Assembly (NCBI GenBank): GCA_023634235.1
Contig: JAMKCF010000081.1
Span: forward strand, 343,985 to 407,984
Origin: Pisaster brevispinus
Taxonomy: Eukaryota; Echinodermata; Asteroidea; Forcipulatida; Asteriidae
DNA length: 64,000 nucleotides
Direction: 5' to 3'
The translations under genes and the position numbers were made by a program. The notes beneath the pieces are model-generated. The model was not told the DNA's origin. It did no database searches and saw nothing but the letters and a program-made list of their open reading frames with translations. Below are positions 10,901-23,329 of this stretch, one piece after another (the first letter of the stretch is position 1; every line of letters starts with the position of its first letter).

Positions 10901-13900
10901 GGTATTGTTTGTCTTCGCAAGTGTTTTTTGGTCAGTGAGCGAATGGCTGCAATAAGAATATCGTAAAAACCGTTGTCTCAAGAAACAGAAGTCATCCTAA
11001 TTCCTATCAGGATCAGCTATATGACCACAAAATTATATGCGCAATGACCATTAGTTTTGTCAAAACATTCAGATTACTGATCTGCAACCACAATCGAGTA
11101 AAAAAGAAAACGACAGGAATTTACTTGGCAGACAGCTCAATTTGCTGTCCCTAGAGCCGACTATGTTGACCCTTTGACCTCTGGTCAATCGCCACAAACA
11201 TAAACATTGGTTACGTGTTCTAAAAATCCAGCCAAGGTCGTACTCAACAGATCCCCTTCGAGATCACATAACACCATCTATTGGACGTAGAACACTATAA
11301 GACTGACCTAGAGGTCTAAGATCCCTTTTTGCACTCTTCACCGATAATGTATACTTCCACATAGCCTACAAATTATCTTTTGTGACATTTTCTATTAAAT
11401 GAACAACTATGTTTCAAGCAGTGACAAAATACAAACATCTAGAAGATGTTCCTTGCTCTATTGATTATATCAGTTTTGTCTAACAAAAGTACACATTAAT
11501 TTGGTTCCCCGAGTTTTATAAACATTTAGTGCCAGGGAAACACTTTCATGGTGTGTGTTTTGTTTTAAATATGACCGGATTGTGAACATTTGCATGAAAT
11601 TTAAGTTTGAATTAAATATTTAGAAATTAAAAATTCAAACTTATTCATGCATGGGATTAATCACTATCTGTTTTTTAATACTTGAAAATCATTTTTTAAG
11701 TTCATAAACAAATAAGAAAGAAGGTATTTGGATCATCACCTTGAGCAGTTAATAACTCCATCATGGCATTTTAACAAGATGGTCAAGAACATCAGACTTG
11801 AACGTTTTTTAGGATTTCCTTTAAATTTTGCAATAGCTCCTATGGTGTGTTTAAAAAAAGATCTGGTGTCTAGCCGGCCCCTTGTTCGGGCCTTCTTTCC
11901 GTCCTTTATCTAAGATGTAAGTGTGAATAACTGGTACGGTTTACTAGGTGGGTTGTTACAGCACTTACTCGGTATTCAACAATTCACCAAGAACACATTA
12001 CCAAAAAAGTAATTAAGCAGTTAAACTTACCACCTGTGGAAATTGCCACCATAATTACAGCGGATTCTAACAATCGATATATGCAATATTTTTCAAGTGG
12101 CTTGAATACTATTTTTGAACATGAATGTTCAAAGATATGAAAATAGTTTCAAAATAGAGAAAGGGTTTTAAGGTCCTGGGGCCCGGTCCCTGCTGAGCTG
12201 TGAGTAATTGTACCATTGTGTTGGCCTATGGGTGACTGGAATATATTGATTCATGTGACTCCTGAACATGGTAAAATTAATAAAGAATTAAATGTTCACT
12301 GATCGACAGTTATATTCATACATGATCATTTATTGCTGAGAAGCTACGTATAATTTTAGCCTTCAGCCTTCTTTGAATTTCTTAGTTTAAAGGTATTTTA
12401 TAGCAAAGGTTCGGCTATTTGACCATTTAACCCAGTAGTCAAACCACACTACAAACGACAACATTGACTCTATTCTCAACATCCAGCCGATTCAAGGCCG
12501 CAGCCCAAGGGTCGAACTCGTCTTTAGTCCCCATGTGTGTGTATCCCTGGACATTCCAAATTTCTAAGGTTTTTTTCAGTACTGAGTTCCAAGTAAGTAC
12601 AGGGATCGCCTCCGATTACCCACTCTTATGAAATCAAGAGAACCCATAAAAAAAACACGGCTGTATGGGTTGCGTGTATAGAACACTATAGCACCCTACC
12701 TGGAGGTCACATTTACCATTTCCAAGGTACTCTCCACCAAAAATGGCTTGTGTTTTGTTTTAAATTTGACCGGGTATTTGTGTTTCTTTCGGAATACAAC
12801 ATGTAGAAAGAAACAAAATGTGGGAATTGGATGTACAATTTCTTTTTAAAAGCTGTGGAAATTTCCCTGTATAACATAAAACACATTCACTGATACTTCA
12901 CAAAACAATCAACATGTAGGCCTACACACTTGAAAAAGAAAAAAGAGGGAAAACAAACCAAAAAACAAACGAACAAACAAGTACGTAAAACATAAACAAA
13001 TCATAAACAAAACAAGAAATGTAGGGCATATTTACCCTTCGATGTTTGCACCAACCATGCCAATGTTAATATTGTGAATAAACAGTTTATAATGTTAAGT
13101 TGACCTTTAATAATTGGGCTGAAGAAACTACTCACTTAAACCATGAAGGTAGAATTAATTATACCTCCATGCTTAAACCATGGAGGTATAGAAACTCACT
13201 TCAGAAGAAGCTAATTTACTAAAAGGACGAAGACTCGTTTGTCAACCTACATCGAAATATCAGTTATGTGCAGAATGTACACCCACACTTTACAACTGCT
13301 ACAGCTCTCATTAATTAACATCCTGTTCAAATCTTGAAATTTTAAGTAGTTTCCATTATTTATACGTATACAGTGGTCAAGCTCGTAGCATTTTAAATTA
13401 CTGTATATTCCGAGAATAATTGTAAATAATAACATCTTACGACGTCGAAATTTCCCGTTGATAAAGTGGATCTACGGCTGTGTAATAAAGGATAAACAGA
13501 TGAAAAGGCATTCACTTGCCCAGTCTTCCTACTCTTATAATAAAGCTGTTTAAAAACATATAAATAAAGGTCCTTTTACCCCAGGCATTCCTATCTTTAT
13601 GTTTCATATAATACCCATATTTTCAAACTTTTGAATGTAAATTACCAAGGTTCTATCTGAAACAAATACGCACATTTGTAAGTTCAACTTTGACTGTAAC
13701 AAAAGTCCAGTAAAGTATAGCGCCCTCATGCCTTTTGTGTTCGCAAATAAATATTTTGTTGATGATTATTTATTCTTTTAAAATTGAGATAAATTATTTA
13801 TAAACCCTTCAGTGGTTTAAAATCATGCAATTTGATATAAGTTTATAACTGAAATCTGCAATATAAAAGAAACAGTGCAAAAATAGATAGTTTTTGTATC

Positions 13901-14289
13901 AGCACTCTTTTTTTTTACTAACAAAATGATTTAGAAATTATGATGAACGAACCAACTTTGGTTGTGGATCAAATTACCAAAAATTAATTTGTCTCGAATT
14001 AATCTTTTCTTCGTTTTAATTGCATTTTAAAAAGTTTGCTTATAATGTGGCGTTAGAAAAATTATTTCCTTGTGAATTTATGTGTAATTGTGCATATCAA
14101 AAGTGACCGATTTTGTAAAACAAAATCCTCCAAGTTTCATATTTTTAACATGGTCGAGCCAAGCTAAATTGTGGGAGAACTTCGACTACTAGCAGTTTTG
14201 CTTTCCTTTATACAGTTTGCTACCGATCATTGTCAGATAATAATCATTTATAAAAATATTAAAAGCGACTTTCACTCGAGAAAGTTATA
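7933..14289. other. Long non-coding stretch, probable intron or intergenic DNA
   Basis: About 6.4 kb of AT-rich sequence with no exon I can defend. It holds a G run near 8319, an A-tract of about 20 near 9816, CAAA-rich low-complexity DNA at 9170-9205 and 12945-13015, and a short GGAGGTATA-type direct repeat near 13160-13190. Confidence 0.4.
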
Positions 14290-16135
14290 AAAGTTTTTAA
14301 ACAAAATAAATCCCCAAATGTTGAATTTTTACATTTTGTCAACGCGTGCTCTAGAAAACCAGCATGAATGTATAGCTTTAAGCTTGTCAAATGTTAATGC
14401 AATTTAGGAATTGTACAAAATTTAGTTTGAGATGTTACATCAACTACCTGAACTTAGTGTAAAAAGTTTATTTCCATACAACAAGCAAGAAAAAAATTAA
14501 CCCCCAAAATGTTGAATTTTTGACATCATGTCACAGTGCTCTCAAAACCCAGTATGAATGTATAGCTTTTTGCTTGTCAAATGTTAATGCAATTTAGGAA
14601 ATATATAAAATTTAGTTTGAGATGTCGCATCAACTACCTAAACTTAGTGTAAAAAATTTATCTCCATACAACAAGCAAGAACAAAAATAACTTACAAAAT
14701 GTTGAATTTTTGACATCATGTCACAGTGCTCTCAAAACCCAGTATGAATGTATAGCGTTTTGCTTGTCAAATGTTAATGCAATTTAGGAATTGTACAAAA
14801 TTTAGTTTGAGATGTCGCATCAACTACCTGAACTTAGTGTAAAAAGTTTATCTCCATACAACAAGCAAGAACAAAAATAACTTACAAAATGTTGAATTTT
14901 TGACATCATGTCACAGTGCTCTCAATCCCCGGTTTGACTGTATAGCGTTTTGCTTGTCAAATGTTTATGCAATTTAGGAATTGTACAAAATTTAGTTTGA
15001 GATGTCGCATCAACTACCTGAACTTAGTGTAAAAAGTTTATCTCCATACAACAAGCAAGAACAAAAATAACTTACAAAATGTTGAATTTTTGACATCATG
15101 TCACAGTGCTCTCAATCCCCGGTTTGAATGTATAGCGTTTTGCTTGTCAAATGTTAATGCAATTTAGGAAATATATAAAATTTAGTTTGAGATGTCGCAT
15201 CAACTACCTGAACTTAGTGTAAAAAGTTTATCTCCATACAACAAGCAAGAACAAAAATAACTTACAAAATGTTGAATTTTTGACATCATGTCACAGTGCT
15301 CTCAAAACCCAGTATGAATGTATAGCGTTTTGCTTGTCAAATGTTAATGCAATTTAGGAATTGTACAAAATTTAGTTTGAGATGTCGCATCAACTACCTG
15401 AACTTAGTGTAAAAAGTTTATCTCCATACAACAAGCAAGAACAAAAATAACTTACAAAATGTTGAATTTTTGACATCATGTCACAGTGCTCTCAATCCCC
15501 GGTTTGACTGTATAGCGTTTTGCTTGTCAAATGTTTATGCAATTTAGGAATTGTACAAAATTTAGTTTGAGATGTTGCATCAACTACCTGAACTTAGTGT
15601 AAAAAGTTCTTGTCCATAAAACAAACAAGAAAAAAATTAACCTACAAAATGTTGAATGTTTGCATCATGTCACAGTGCTCTCAAAACCCGGTGTAATTGT
15701 ATAGCTTTTTGCTTGTCAAATGTTAATGCAATTTAGGAATTGTACAAAATTTAGTTTGAGATGTCGCATCAACTACCTTAACTTAGTGTAAAAAGTTTAT
15801 GTCCATACAACAAGCAAGAAAAAAAAACTTACAAAATGTTGAATTTTTGACATCATGTTACAGTGCTCTCAAAACCCAGTATGAATGTATAGCTTTTTGC
15901 TTGTCAAATGTTAATGCAATTTAGGAATTGTACAAAATTTAGTTTGAGATGTCGCATCAACTACCTGAACTTAGTGTAAAAAGTTTATGTCCATACAACA
16001 AGCAAGAAAAAAACAAACTTACAAAATGTTGAATTTTTGACATCATGTCACAGTGCTCTCAAAACCCAGTATGAATGTATAGCGTTTTGCTTGTCAAATG
16101 TTAATGCAACTTAGGATTTGTACACAAATTATTTT
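14290..16135 (+). repeat. 190-bp satellite array, about 9.5 copies
   Basis: GATGTCGCAT or a variant recurs at 14431, 14621, 14811, 15001, 15191, 15381, 15571, 15760 and 15948, giving exact 190-bp spacing and then 189 and 188. Units differ by a few substitutions and have two haplotypes in one segment (AACCCAGTATGAATG versus ATCCCCGGTTTGACTG). The edges are more diverged than the centre, as expected from unequal exchange. No ORF spans a unit. Confidence 0.95.
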
Positions 16136-17829
16136 TAAATGTCCAACCACTACCTGAAAATATTACCATTTTCCTTTCGTTTCAAAAATAGCAACAAATG
16201 CGAATCTGGTAGGTGCGCCCTCAAGTGCAGTCATGTACTCAAAACCTACAGAAAGCCAACTTCGTGCCCAGCTGGCTATGCATCGATCCCAGTATGGAAT
16301 GTGGGCACTCTTTTTATGTCCACATGGTATGACCATTGAGAACCTTTCTCTATAGTTTTGTGTAGTCCCAACTTGACAATCGCCCCAACTATGGTTGGGA
16401 CCAGTGCAGCTCCAGCTTGAGTGTTAAAGTTGGGGCATACCAACTATAGTTGGGATCGCCCATAGAGCTCAACGGGATACCCTGATCAATCATGCGTTGA
16501 TTGAACTACTGCAGAGCCGGTCGCGTGCCGGTCGCGTGCCGGTCGGAAAGACGAGGTTTGGAATGCCCTTTGGTTGTGATAGTTTCGCTCACAATTGAAG
16601 GCTAACTCGGCGTATAACTGTCTTTTTAGAGGGTTCTGGACAGCGGCCACATGCTACTCTCAAAGTAGCCCTAAGCAATTAATTTCCCTTCTCTCGGAAA
16701 ACCACTACCAGAATTCGAATTAAATTGAAATATTCTCAATTACTAGTATAAAGTGATAATAATAACTTCATACTTATTATTTTTTTATTTATTTTATAGT
16801 TTATTCCTGGGGGGGGGGGGGGGTGTTCTGTGTTTACTGCAATCCCCACTACAGTTGGAGCGCCACAATTTTAACGCTCAAGTTGGGACGACGAATGTCA
16901 AGTTGGGGGCGGAACAGTATGACCATCCGTCCTTGCATTATGTATGCTCTGTGGTACGACTATGGAGATATGGCATTACTATTAGTATTTGGGCCACGAA
17001 TGTTGAATTACCATTTATTTCGTGGTGAGTAGATGAAAAACGTTTTTTTAAACAATGTTAGTGGAATATCTCGCCCCACATGTGCCTCGATTTCGCGTAC
17101 GGGATATTTTTGGTATCTTGATGAAAAATGGTTAAAACGAGATAGGTTATAGCTTGTTTCTTACTGAACACCCATTTTGTTCAGACTTATAAAATTGCAT
17201 GATTTACCACGGTTTTATATACAGCTTCAATTCAATAAAATACTCTAAGAGTGTGGTGTCTTGCTTGCCCCTTCGGTTTAGCTCAGATCGAGATAAACAA
17301 AACCATACACACCAACAACTGGAAGAAAATAACCACTGGTGTCCCCCCCCCCCAACCCCGTTCGCACCATCGTTATGTAATAGGAGGCTGTTGCAGTGCC
17401 GCCACGGGGGGAATAACAACAGCACCAATCTCTGAAGCAATCTAACATAACACGAGTGATCAGCTCATACTCGATGCTTACTGATCGTTTCTGAATCTGC
17501 AGATGACATTCAGCACAATCGCCGTGTAACGGCCAGATACTATTATAATATAGCAGTGAATATGCGACTCTATTCGGACAATCTTGAATACAGAATGTGA
17601 ACCCTTTGGATTTAGTTGCTATCCAACGCATTCAGTTTGCAGTGCGTACAGTCATCATCAACGGAATGAAATCTCTATGCGAGCACACGAGAGAGTGCCC
17701 TGCCAAACATCAAACTGTCAAATGTACAGCCCAGAAACAGTTCTCAAGTCAAATTCCAAGTAAGTTAACAAGTATAGGCATGTGAACATAATATAATAAA
17801 ATAGTACACACACATAATTAAGCCCAATT
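16136..17829. other. Non-coding with small palindromes and a G run
   Basis: Contains CCCAACTATAGTTGGGA (near 16438) and related AGTTGGG segments at 16370-16400 and 16850-16910, probably a small decayed DNA element. A G run lies at about 16809-16823. A triple GGTCGCGTGCC-like repeat lies near 16518-16545. No exon recognised. Confidence 0.4.
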
Positions 17830-18439
17830 AACCATGGATGTGATATCTGACTCGGATGTTATTTGGTTAGGGCCCAAACACTAGATGTGATTTCGGTAAT
17901 CAGCCAGACATTGGATGTGATATTTGCTAGGCACAATTACTATGGATGTGATTTCTGGCTCTGATGTGATTTTGGCCGGGGCCGGGACAGTGGATGTGAT
18001 TTTGGTAATGCAGCCAGACAGTGGATGTGATTTTGGTAATGCAGCCAGACAGTAGATGTGATTTTAGATAGTGGCAATTAACCAAGGATGTGATTTCAGT
18101 CTTGGATGTGATTTTGGCAAGGGCCCAGACAGTGGATGTGATTTTGGTAATTCAGCCAGACAGTGGATGTGATTTTGGCTATGAGCAATTATCATGGATG
18201 TGATTTCTGGCTTGGATGTGATTTTGGCAAGGGCCTAGACAGTGGATGTGATTTTGGTAATGCAGCCAGACAGTAGATGTGATTTTGGATAAGTGGCAAT
18301 TAACCAAGGATGTGATTTCTGGCTCGGATGTGATTTCGTTGGTGTGGATGTGATATTGGACAATCTGTCCTAAAATCACATCATATCGATTCACTCTTCC
18401 GTTTTTGTTGTAAAATCACATCCAGGCCATTCACAGTGT
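17830..18439 (-). repeat. Box array: repeated GGATGTGATTT units, copy 2 (inverted)
   Basis: Reverse-complement homologue of 6537-7062. It ends (plus strand) with GGCCATTCACAGTGT, the mirror of the left end of copy 1, and carries the same box order and spacers (CTGTCTGGCTG, GGGCCCTTGCC, GATAATTGCTCATAGCC). It contains extra units at its outer end. The two copies form an inverted pair separated by about 10.8 kb. Confidence 0.8.
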
Positions 18440-18700
18440 AACTTGAGTCTACTCAGCATTTTTATACTGCAGATAGCATTTTTTGTGTGCTAACAGGCAT
18501 TATGAAATTAGGCTATAGGTTCAATCTCTTATACAGATGCTTACCCTAAAACTATGCTAAACCTTGAAAACTACACTTTATAACTACACATTGCGTTATT
18601 TTAATTAATATGACAATATTACCCCGAGCAAATGAAAGGCTCATTTTACAGGATAAATATAATTTTTCACAGTAACGATCGTAGCACAAGGTGGCTAAAT
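18440..18700. repeat. Dispersed repeat, copy 1 (homologous to 19890-20150)
   Basis: Shares long near-identical runs with 19890-20150, including AACTACACTTTATAACTACA, TTTTGTGTGTGCTA and GAGCAAATGAAAGGCT. A partial third copy is at 19720-19815. Family unknown. Confidence 0.7.
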
Positions 18701-19244
18701 CATCAGTCTTTAAAATGTAGAAAAACAAGAGTAGATTCTCAGAAATACACCACAATAAAAGCATTTTTTTAAACCAAAGTTTGATGATCAAGAATCAACT
18801 AAACATTTTGGTTGTTTTCAAGTAATGCCTTGCACAAGAAAACTGACCTATAGAACTTCAAAATTTGATTTGCAAAATTTACATAGGCAGGAAACGTTAG
18901 CAGAAATAAACTTGTTATTTGCACTTTTCTTGAGAATGTTTTGTGGATGTCAGATACCATCAAGTGGGAATGAAGATACTCTGCCAAACACTAATAGAAT
19001 TACAAAGGGAAGGTTTATCTCTAGTTTCCATCACTGGAACTCTAGGTGGCAGCAAACATACAGGGTTATTTTCCACTGTTGACATAGTACTGAACATGCA
19101 CACATCTCCGAAGACAATGGATGTACCTGGTTAGTCTACTGCCTGCTGTTATTCCCAGAAGCCTCCACTCTGTGCGTAACATTGCTAGTCTGTACACTCC
19201 AGTATATAAAATTTGCTTTACAACATTAACTTGATGAAAAGTAC

Positions 19245-19433
19245 CTCAAAATAATGTTTCTCGCAGTCAGCATCAGGTATCACAAGCTCATGAATGACGA
19301 GAAGTGCAGTCTCTTCTGGAGGGAGAGTAAAGAGGATCTGACAGCCGCAGTCTGCTGGGAGAAGGTGTAGTGTAGGCAGGTCTTCGGTCAGAGATATGGC
19401 AAGGGCTGGCACATGGAAGACGTTCACACTACG
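19245..19433 (-). CDS. Candidate internal exon of unidentified gene X
   Basis: Minus-strand exon of exactly 189 bp (63 codons). A pyrimidine-rich tract and TTTCAG precede it and GTACTT follows it; it enters and leaves in phase 0. The peptide begins RSVNVFHVPALAIS, contains ADCGCQILFTL and ends CEKHYFE. It is hydrophobic and fully open, which is more than chance would give. I do not recognise a family. It lies 1.5 kb past the CTR9 stop on the same strand, so it probably belongs to the next gene, with the piece at 20454 upstream and the exon at 859-1020 downstream. Confidence 0.55.
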
Positions 19434-19699
19434 CTGAAATTTGAAAAGTTCAGAGATAATCGGTTTTAAAACTCAACGCTTTTGTCTTGAACCCATATCT
19501 ACAGGATTTCCTGTAGAACACGCAAACGCTTTTAGCGCCCAAGTACGAGAAAACCTGTAGATGAGTACAAAGTTAGTGTCTTTCTTTGTACCCAACTACT
19601 AGTAATATAAGATGGTAAAGATGACAAAATTAGATATCACATTCAAAAGACTGCTGTGCTCTCTCCAACAGTAATCAGTTTCTTTGGATATGTTTATTT

Positions 19700-20150
19700 G
19701 CAATGCAGCAATAACTGCTACTTTAAAAAATGTGACAACATTACCCTGAGCAAATGAAAGGCTTATTTCACACGATAAATTTAATTTCACATAGTTATCA
19801 TCACAATTTGTTGCACATTTGAAAGTCAGATAATTGTACAATTAGGTACCAGGCGTAGCAACCTTTACTATGACATTTAGGCTGATAACCTATTTCTGCT
19901 CAGCAATTTTCTACTGCGCGCATAACATTTTGTGTGTGCTATAACAGGCTTAATAAAATTAGGCTAAAGGTCCAATCTCATGTACAGTTGCTTACCTCAA
20001 AACTACGCTAAACCTTAAAAACTACACTTTATAACTACACACTGCGTTATTTTAAATAATGTGACAACATTACCCTGAGCAAATGAAAGGCTCATTTTAG
20101 AGGATGAATTTAATTTCACACAGTGATCATCACAATGATCTATAGTGGTT
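19700..20150. repeat. Dispersed repeat, copies 2 (partial) and 3
   Basis: 19720-19815 and 20045-20135 both contain GTGACAACATTACCCTGAGC followed by AAATGAAAGGCT. The full segment 19890-20150 repeats 18440-18700 in direct orientation. Confidence 0.7.
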
Positions 20151-20224
20151 CCAGATAAAACACGCCATTAGAAAAGATGTAGTGATTTTGTTGCACCTAT
20201 GGAAGTCAGATAAGCCGCGTCAAG

Positions 20225-20454
20225 TATGAAGGAAATTAAGGTACTGCCTACACTGAGATTTAACACCCATTTCTCAACAAACATGGAGAGTCAGGTATCC
20301 ATGGCAACACCGTATAATAAGCTGAGTATCCTGGAAAGGAGTTTGATTCATCAGAGACAAACTCCAGCAGGACTTCCCTCCAGATGGTTGACCGGTCGAT
20401 TGGGCCAAGCTGGCTGCACAGGTTGATGTTCTGGCCTGTCCTCAAATCACGCAG
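20225..20454 (-). CDS. Candidate exon of unidentified gene X (3' limit uncertain)
   Basis: A minus-strand acceptor TTTACAG precedes an open phase-0 stretch beginning LRDLRTGQNINLCSQLGPI. The frame stays open for about 75 codons, but no strong donor was found; weak GT candidates lie downstream. The sequence looks coding at its start and less so towards its end, so the true exon may be shorter. Family not recognised. It lies between the CTR9 stop and the exon at 19433. Confidence 0.35.
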
Positions 20455-20939
20455 CTGTAAATGACACAATCAAATCAAGAATTGTCAAAAATACATCTGA
20501 AGATCTTTCAAACAGTTTTCTTCAAGAAGTGGGAAACAATGTAAACATTATTTCACTGATAAGTGGATTTGCAAAAAATGATCAACATCTTTAAAATTAA
20601 AAATCTAAGATCATTTCAGCATTGTAAGATTGTCTCTAGAACAAATTGATTGAAAATTGCTTATGTGAACAAAAAAGTGTGGGCAGGTTATAAAAAATTG
20701 TTCTCTCAGCCAATCAAATTCAATGGGAAATATTTGAAACATATTTCACAAGTTGTTTAAATCTTAAGGAGAAAGATTCTGATCTTGAGGTAGTCAGATG
20801 TGCAGCTTCCCGCCAAGTTTTTCCAACTTGAACTCACTGAAAACAATCTGAACCCTGACGTCTAATTGCGAGTGTTTCAGCCACTGACACTTGGCATCTG
20901 GTGGATAGTCCAATGAAAGTTGACAGACAGGAGGTCTCC
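20455..20939. other. Region downstream of the CTR9 stop
   Basis: Likely CTR9 3' UTR plus a short intergenic spacer. No clear polyadenylation signal was identified. Confidence 0.35.
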
Positions 20940-21312
20940 TCAGTCAGCGACCCCTTCATTACCAGACGCCGCTCCGTCCAACCCTGCTTCTTCCCCGCCG
21001 GACCCCTCTCCTTCCGATGCTGCCTCCTCGTTTCCTGATCCAGCATCTGATATCTGACCCTCACTGCCTGACCTCTGTGCTTTGCTACCTGACCTCTGAC
21101 CCTCACCCCCTGATTCCTCATCACTGTCTGACTGAAGTGCCTTGCTACGAGGTTTACTCTCCCCCTCGGACTCAGACCCAGAAGCTTGATCTTGACCTTT
21201 GGATCTTGACTTCCTTTCATCGGAGTCGCTGGAGTCCGAGGCGATACGGCGGATGCGACCACAACTCTTAGACGGTGACGATTTCTGACTACCAGACATT
21301 TCCTCATTGTCA
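20940..21312 (-). CDS. CTR9: CTR9 C-terminal exon (acidic Ser/Asp/Glu-rich tail)
   Basis: The acceptor TTTTAG is followed by DNEEMSGSQKSSPSK, then a long low-complexity tail of Ser, Gly, Glu, Asp and Arg with SDSSDSDERKSRSK and SDSDEESGGEG, ending ASGNEGVAD and TGA at 20940-20942. CTR9 proteins end in just such a phospho-acceptor-rich tail. It is disordered and expected to be nuclear. The exon is fully open with no lesion. Tandem copies of GGTCAGAGGTCAGG-like DNA inside it suggest repeat-driven length change. Confidence 0.75.
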
Positions 21313-21763
21313 CTAAAATAAAAAGGAAATAAAATAACGAATGCCATCATTTAAGAGGATGTAATTTTGTAAAACTTCATAAATCTAAATGCTTTGTTTT
21401 GAAGAATATAAATTTTTCTAAGCAGAATGACATCAAGCCATAAATTACTTGGTCTGGTGTCCTAATGATGTGTTGTGAGTTGTGATTGAAAAACACAAGT
21501 TTTCCTTTTGAAATACAACAAACGGAACATACAAACTGCCATTTTGTAGAGTAAAAAAACTTTGGTTCTAGAAAACAGAAGACTGTGTTCTGTTTACACA
21601 AAACCCACACAAATTCAAGGAATATTTCTGCGAATCACTGTAGTCTACTTTTAAAATACTTTTCCAACCACATTCATTTCAAAACAAATGTTTTTTACAT
21701 CCTAGAGCGCCCAATGTGTCCCTTTGATAGAAAGAGATAGACAAAAACTGAAATGAACTGGTC

Positions 21764-21947
21764 TGATCAATCTGAAGCCTCTCTCCCTCTGAGTCCGACT
21801 CACTAGAAGACACGATAGCCTTGGACTTAAACTTGCCAGGCTTCTCCTCTTCAATCCGGGATTCTCGGATCCCTTTGCGGCTGCGAGATGCTCTGCTCTC
21901 GCCGGACTTGTGCTCCTTGCGCTTGTGCAGGGCCGATTCCTCACCGT
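21764..21947 (-). CDS. CTR9: CTR9 C-terminal region exon (KSKAIVSSS)
   Basis: Open minus-strand segment reading GEESALHKRKEHKS then KPGKFKSKAIVSSSESDSEG. The KSKAI(I/V)SSS stretch is a conserved marker of the CTR9 C-terminal region. The acceptor is probably the AG at 21948-21949, with another AG at 21955-21956. The donor end near 21764 is uncertain and no strong GT was seen. The phase does not join simply with the exon at 22288-22410, so an exon limit is misplaced or a base has been gained or lost. Confidence 0.6.
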
Positions 21948-22287
21948 CTCATGTCTTACGAGATTTGGTTTAATGAGAAGATAAAGTAAATAGTTCATTT
22001 GTGTTAAGGAGACACTCTTCAAAATCATTTTATACCTGAAAATTCTTCTTTGGACTTTTGCTTTCTTACTTTCATGATCAGTTTTGACATGAGGTTGGAG
22101 ACACTTCCACCCCCCCTATTTTCATAAGAATCTTATCTACTGGAAAATAACCAAATCAACAAACCTACTAGAGTCCTTAAAACTTTTGCCCTGACTCAGT
22201 TTTTGAAAATTTCTCGTGTTCTAATGGTCATAGCTGAAAACATTTGTTTACAAATTTTACAAGTTTCTTTGTTAGTTTATTTCTAAC

Positions 22288-22410
22288 CTTCTTTTCTTGG
22301 CCTTATTTTCTCGTTTCCCATCGCCGTCTCCTTCTTCGTCACTTCGCTGCTTCTTTCGCTTCTTTTGGGGTTTGGCTTCTCCCGTGTCCATCTCACTGTC
22401 ACTGCCCTCG
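22288..22410 (-). CDS. CTR9: CTR9 basic/acidic linker exon
   Basis: The exon runs from an AG in TATATAG to the donor GTTAGA. It reads EGSDSEMDTGEAKPQKKRKK followed by an Arg/Lys/Asp/Glu-rich run ending ENKAKKR. This matches the alternating acidic and KKRKK-like blocks after the Gly-rich patch of CTR9, likely a nuclear localisation region. No stop within it. Confidence 0.6.
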
Positions 22411-22849
22411 CTATATATCTCGCCGTTGGATTTTTATCATGAATAATTCAACCTCATGAGTATTAATGCCTCATGATTATCCATAGATTCATTCATGATT
22501 ATTCATAGACTCAACCATGATTATCCATAGAATCATCCATGATTATTCATTACACTGTTTCATATGATCCAGAGAACCTTTCAAATGAATCATTTTGCTA
22601 TTTCAATCGTTACTAATTCAGCCTCATAAATATTTTTGTCATAGTTACTCATACAAATTTAATAATCTTACATTAAACTGTTGTGTTATGTATTCTCTAT
22701 ATACCTCAGAATAAACAATTTTTCTCGGTTTACACAGAAATAAAGGACTAATCTAGGTCAAAAGTAATCATGAATAAATAAAGAAATTCCTATGAGCATT
22801 CGTTTTACAAATAATTGAAATCAAATTTGTCCAACTTTTCCACGCCTAC

Positions 22850-22968
22850 CACCACCTCCTTTGCGGACTGGTTTGGGTTCAGTAACCACAAGGATGTTTT
22901 TGGTTTTCTCGAGCTCTCTTCTCCATCTACTCTTTACTTCGCTGTTCCACTTTTTGTTGACGGGCCAT
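22850..22968 (-). pseudogene. CTR9: CTR9 coiled-coil end/EKTKNIL exon, with stop and frame change
   Basis: The diagnostic part reads LEKTKNILVVTEPKPVRKGG and runs into GGGGRRGK, matching EKTKNIL and the Gly-rich patch of CTR9. Upstream in the same exon, after the acceptor TTCCAG, another frame reads RQQKVEQRSKE then TAG then MEKRARE, which looks like the charged coiled coil that should precede EKTKNIL. The two halves are in different frames and the first holds a stop. The donor is probably the GTAGGC inside the Gly codons. Alternatively an internal AG starts a shorter exon and the first half is chance. Confidence 0.5.
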
Positions 22969-23329
22969 CTGGAATCGAGTAATACAAACTACACAAGAAA
23001 ATGGCATTTATCAAAACAAGCAAAACTGTACAAAGTACAAAACAGTGCTACCAAAAGAGGTTAATCGTTAAAGACCAGCTCAAACAAAAAACAGATACAA
23101 CTCATCTTTGCTGAAATTCATTTAAAATGTTTCCAATCAATAAGGAAATTGAGTTCACTTGAGATTTAAGATTTTAAATGTAAAAAAAAAACCCAATAAT
23201 TTTTGAACACCCTTGTTCTGTGCTTTACTTCAGAAAGATTTGTGAAAAGCTCTGTTACATCATCACTCCTATTGCGTCATATAAGGCAATCCATTTTGTA
23301 TAGCTGCTTTGTTGCAACATGGAGGTATA
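22969..23329. other. Intronic, nothing recognised
   Basis: No exon or repeat recognised on either strand. Confidence 0.3.

Noticed and set aside
19245..20454. Assigning the gene X exons to the DDB1/CPSF/SF3b3 family from the LGPI string
   Set aside because: The order of motifs is wrong and the similarity is only a few residues.
20834..21313. Second, overlapping 159-codon frame on the minus strand
   Set aside because: A shadow of the CTR9 acidic-tail exon in another frame; the CTR9 frame explains the Ser/Asp/Glu pattern.
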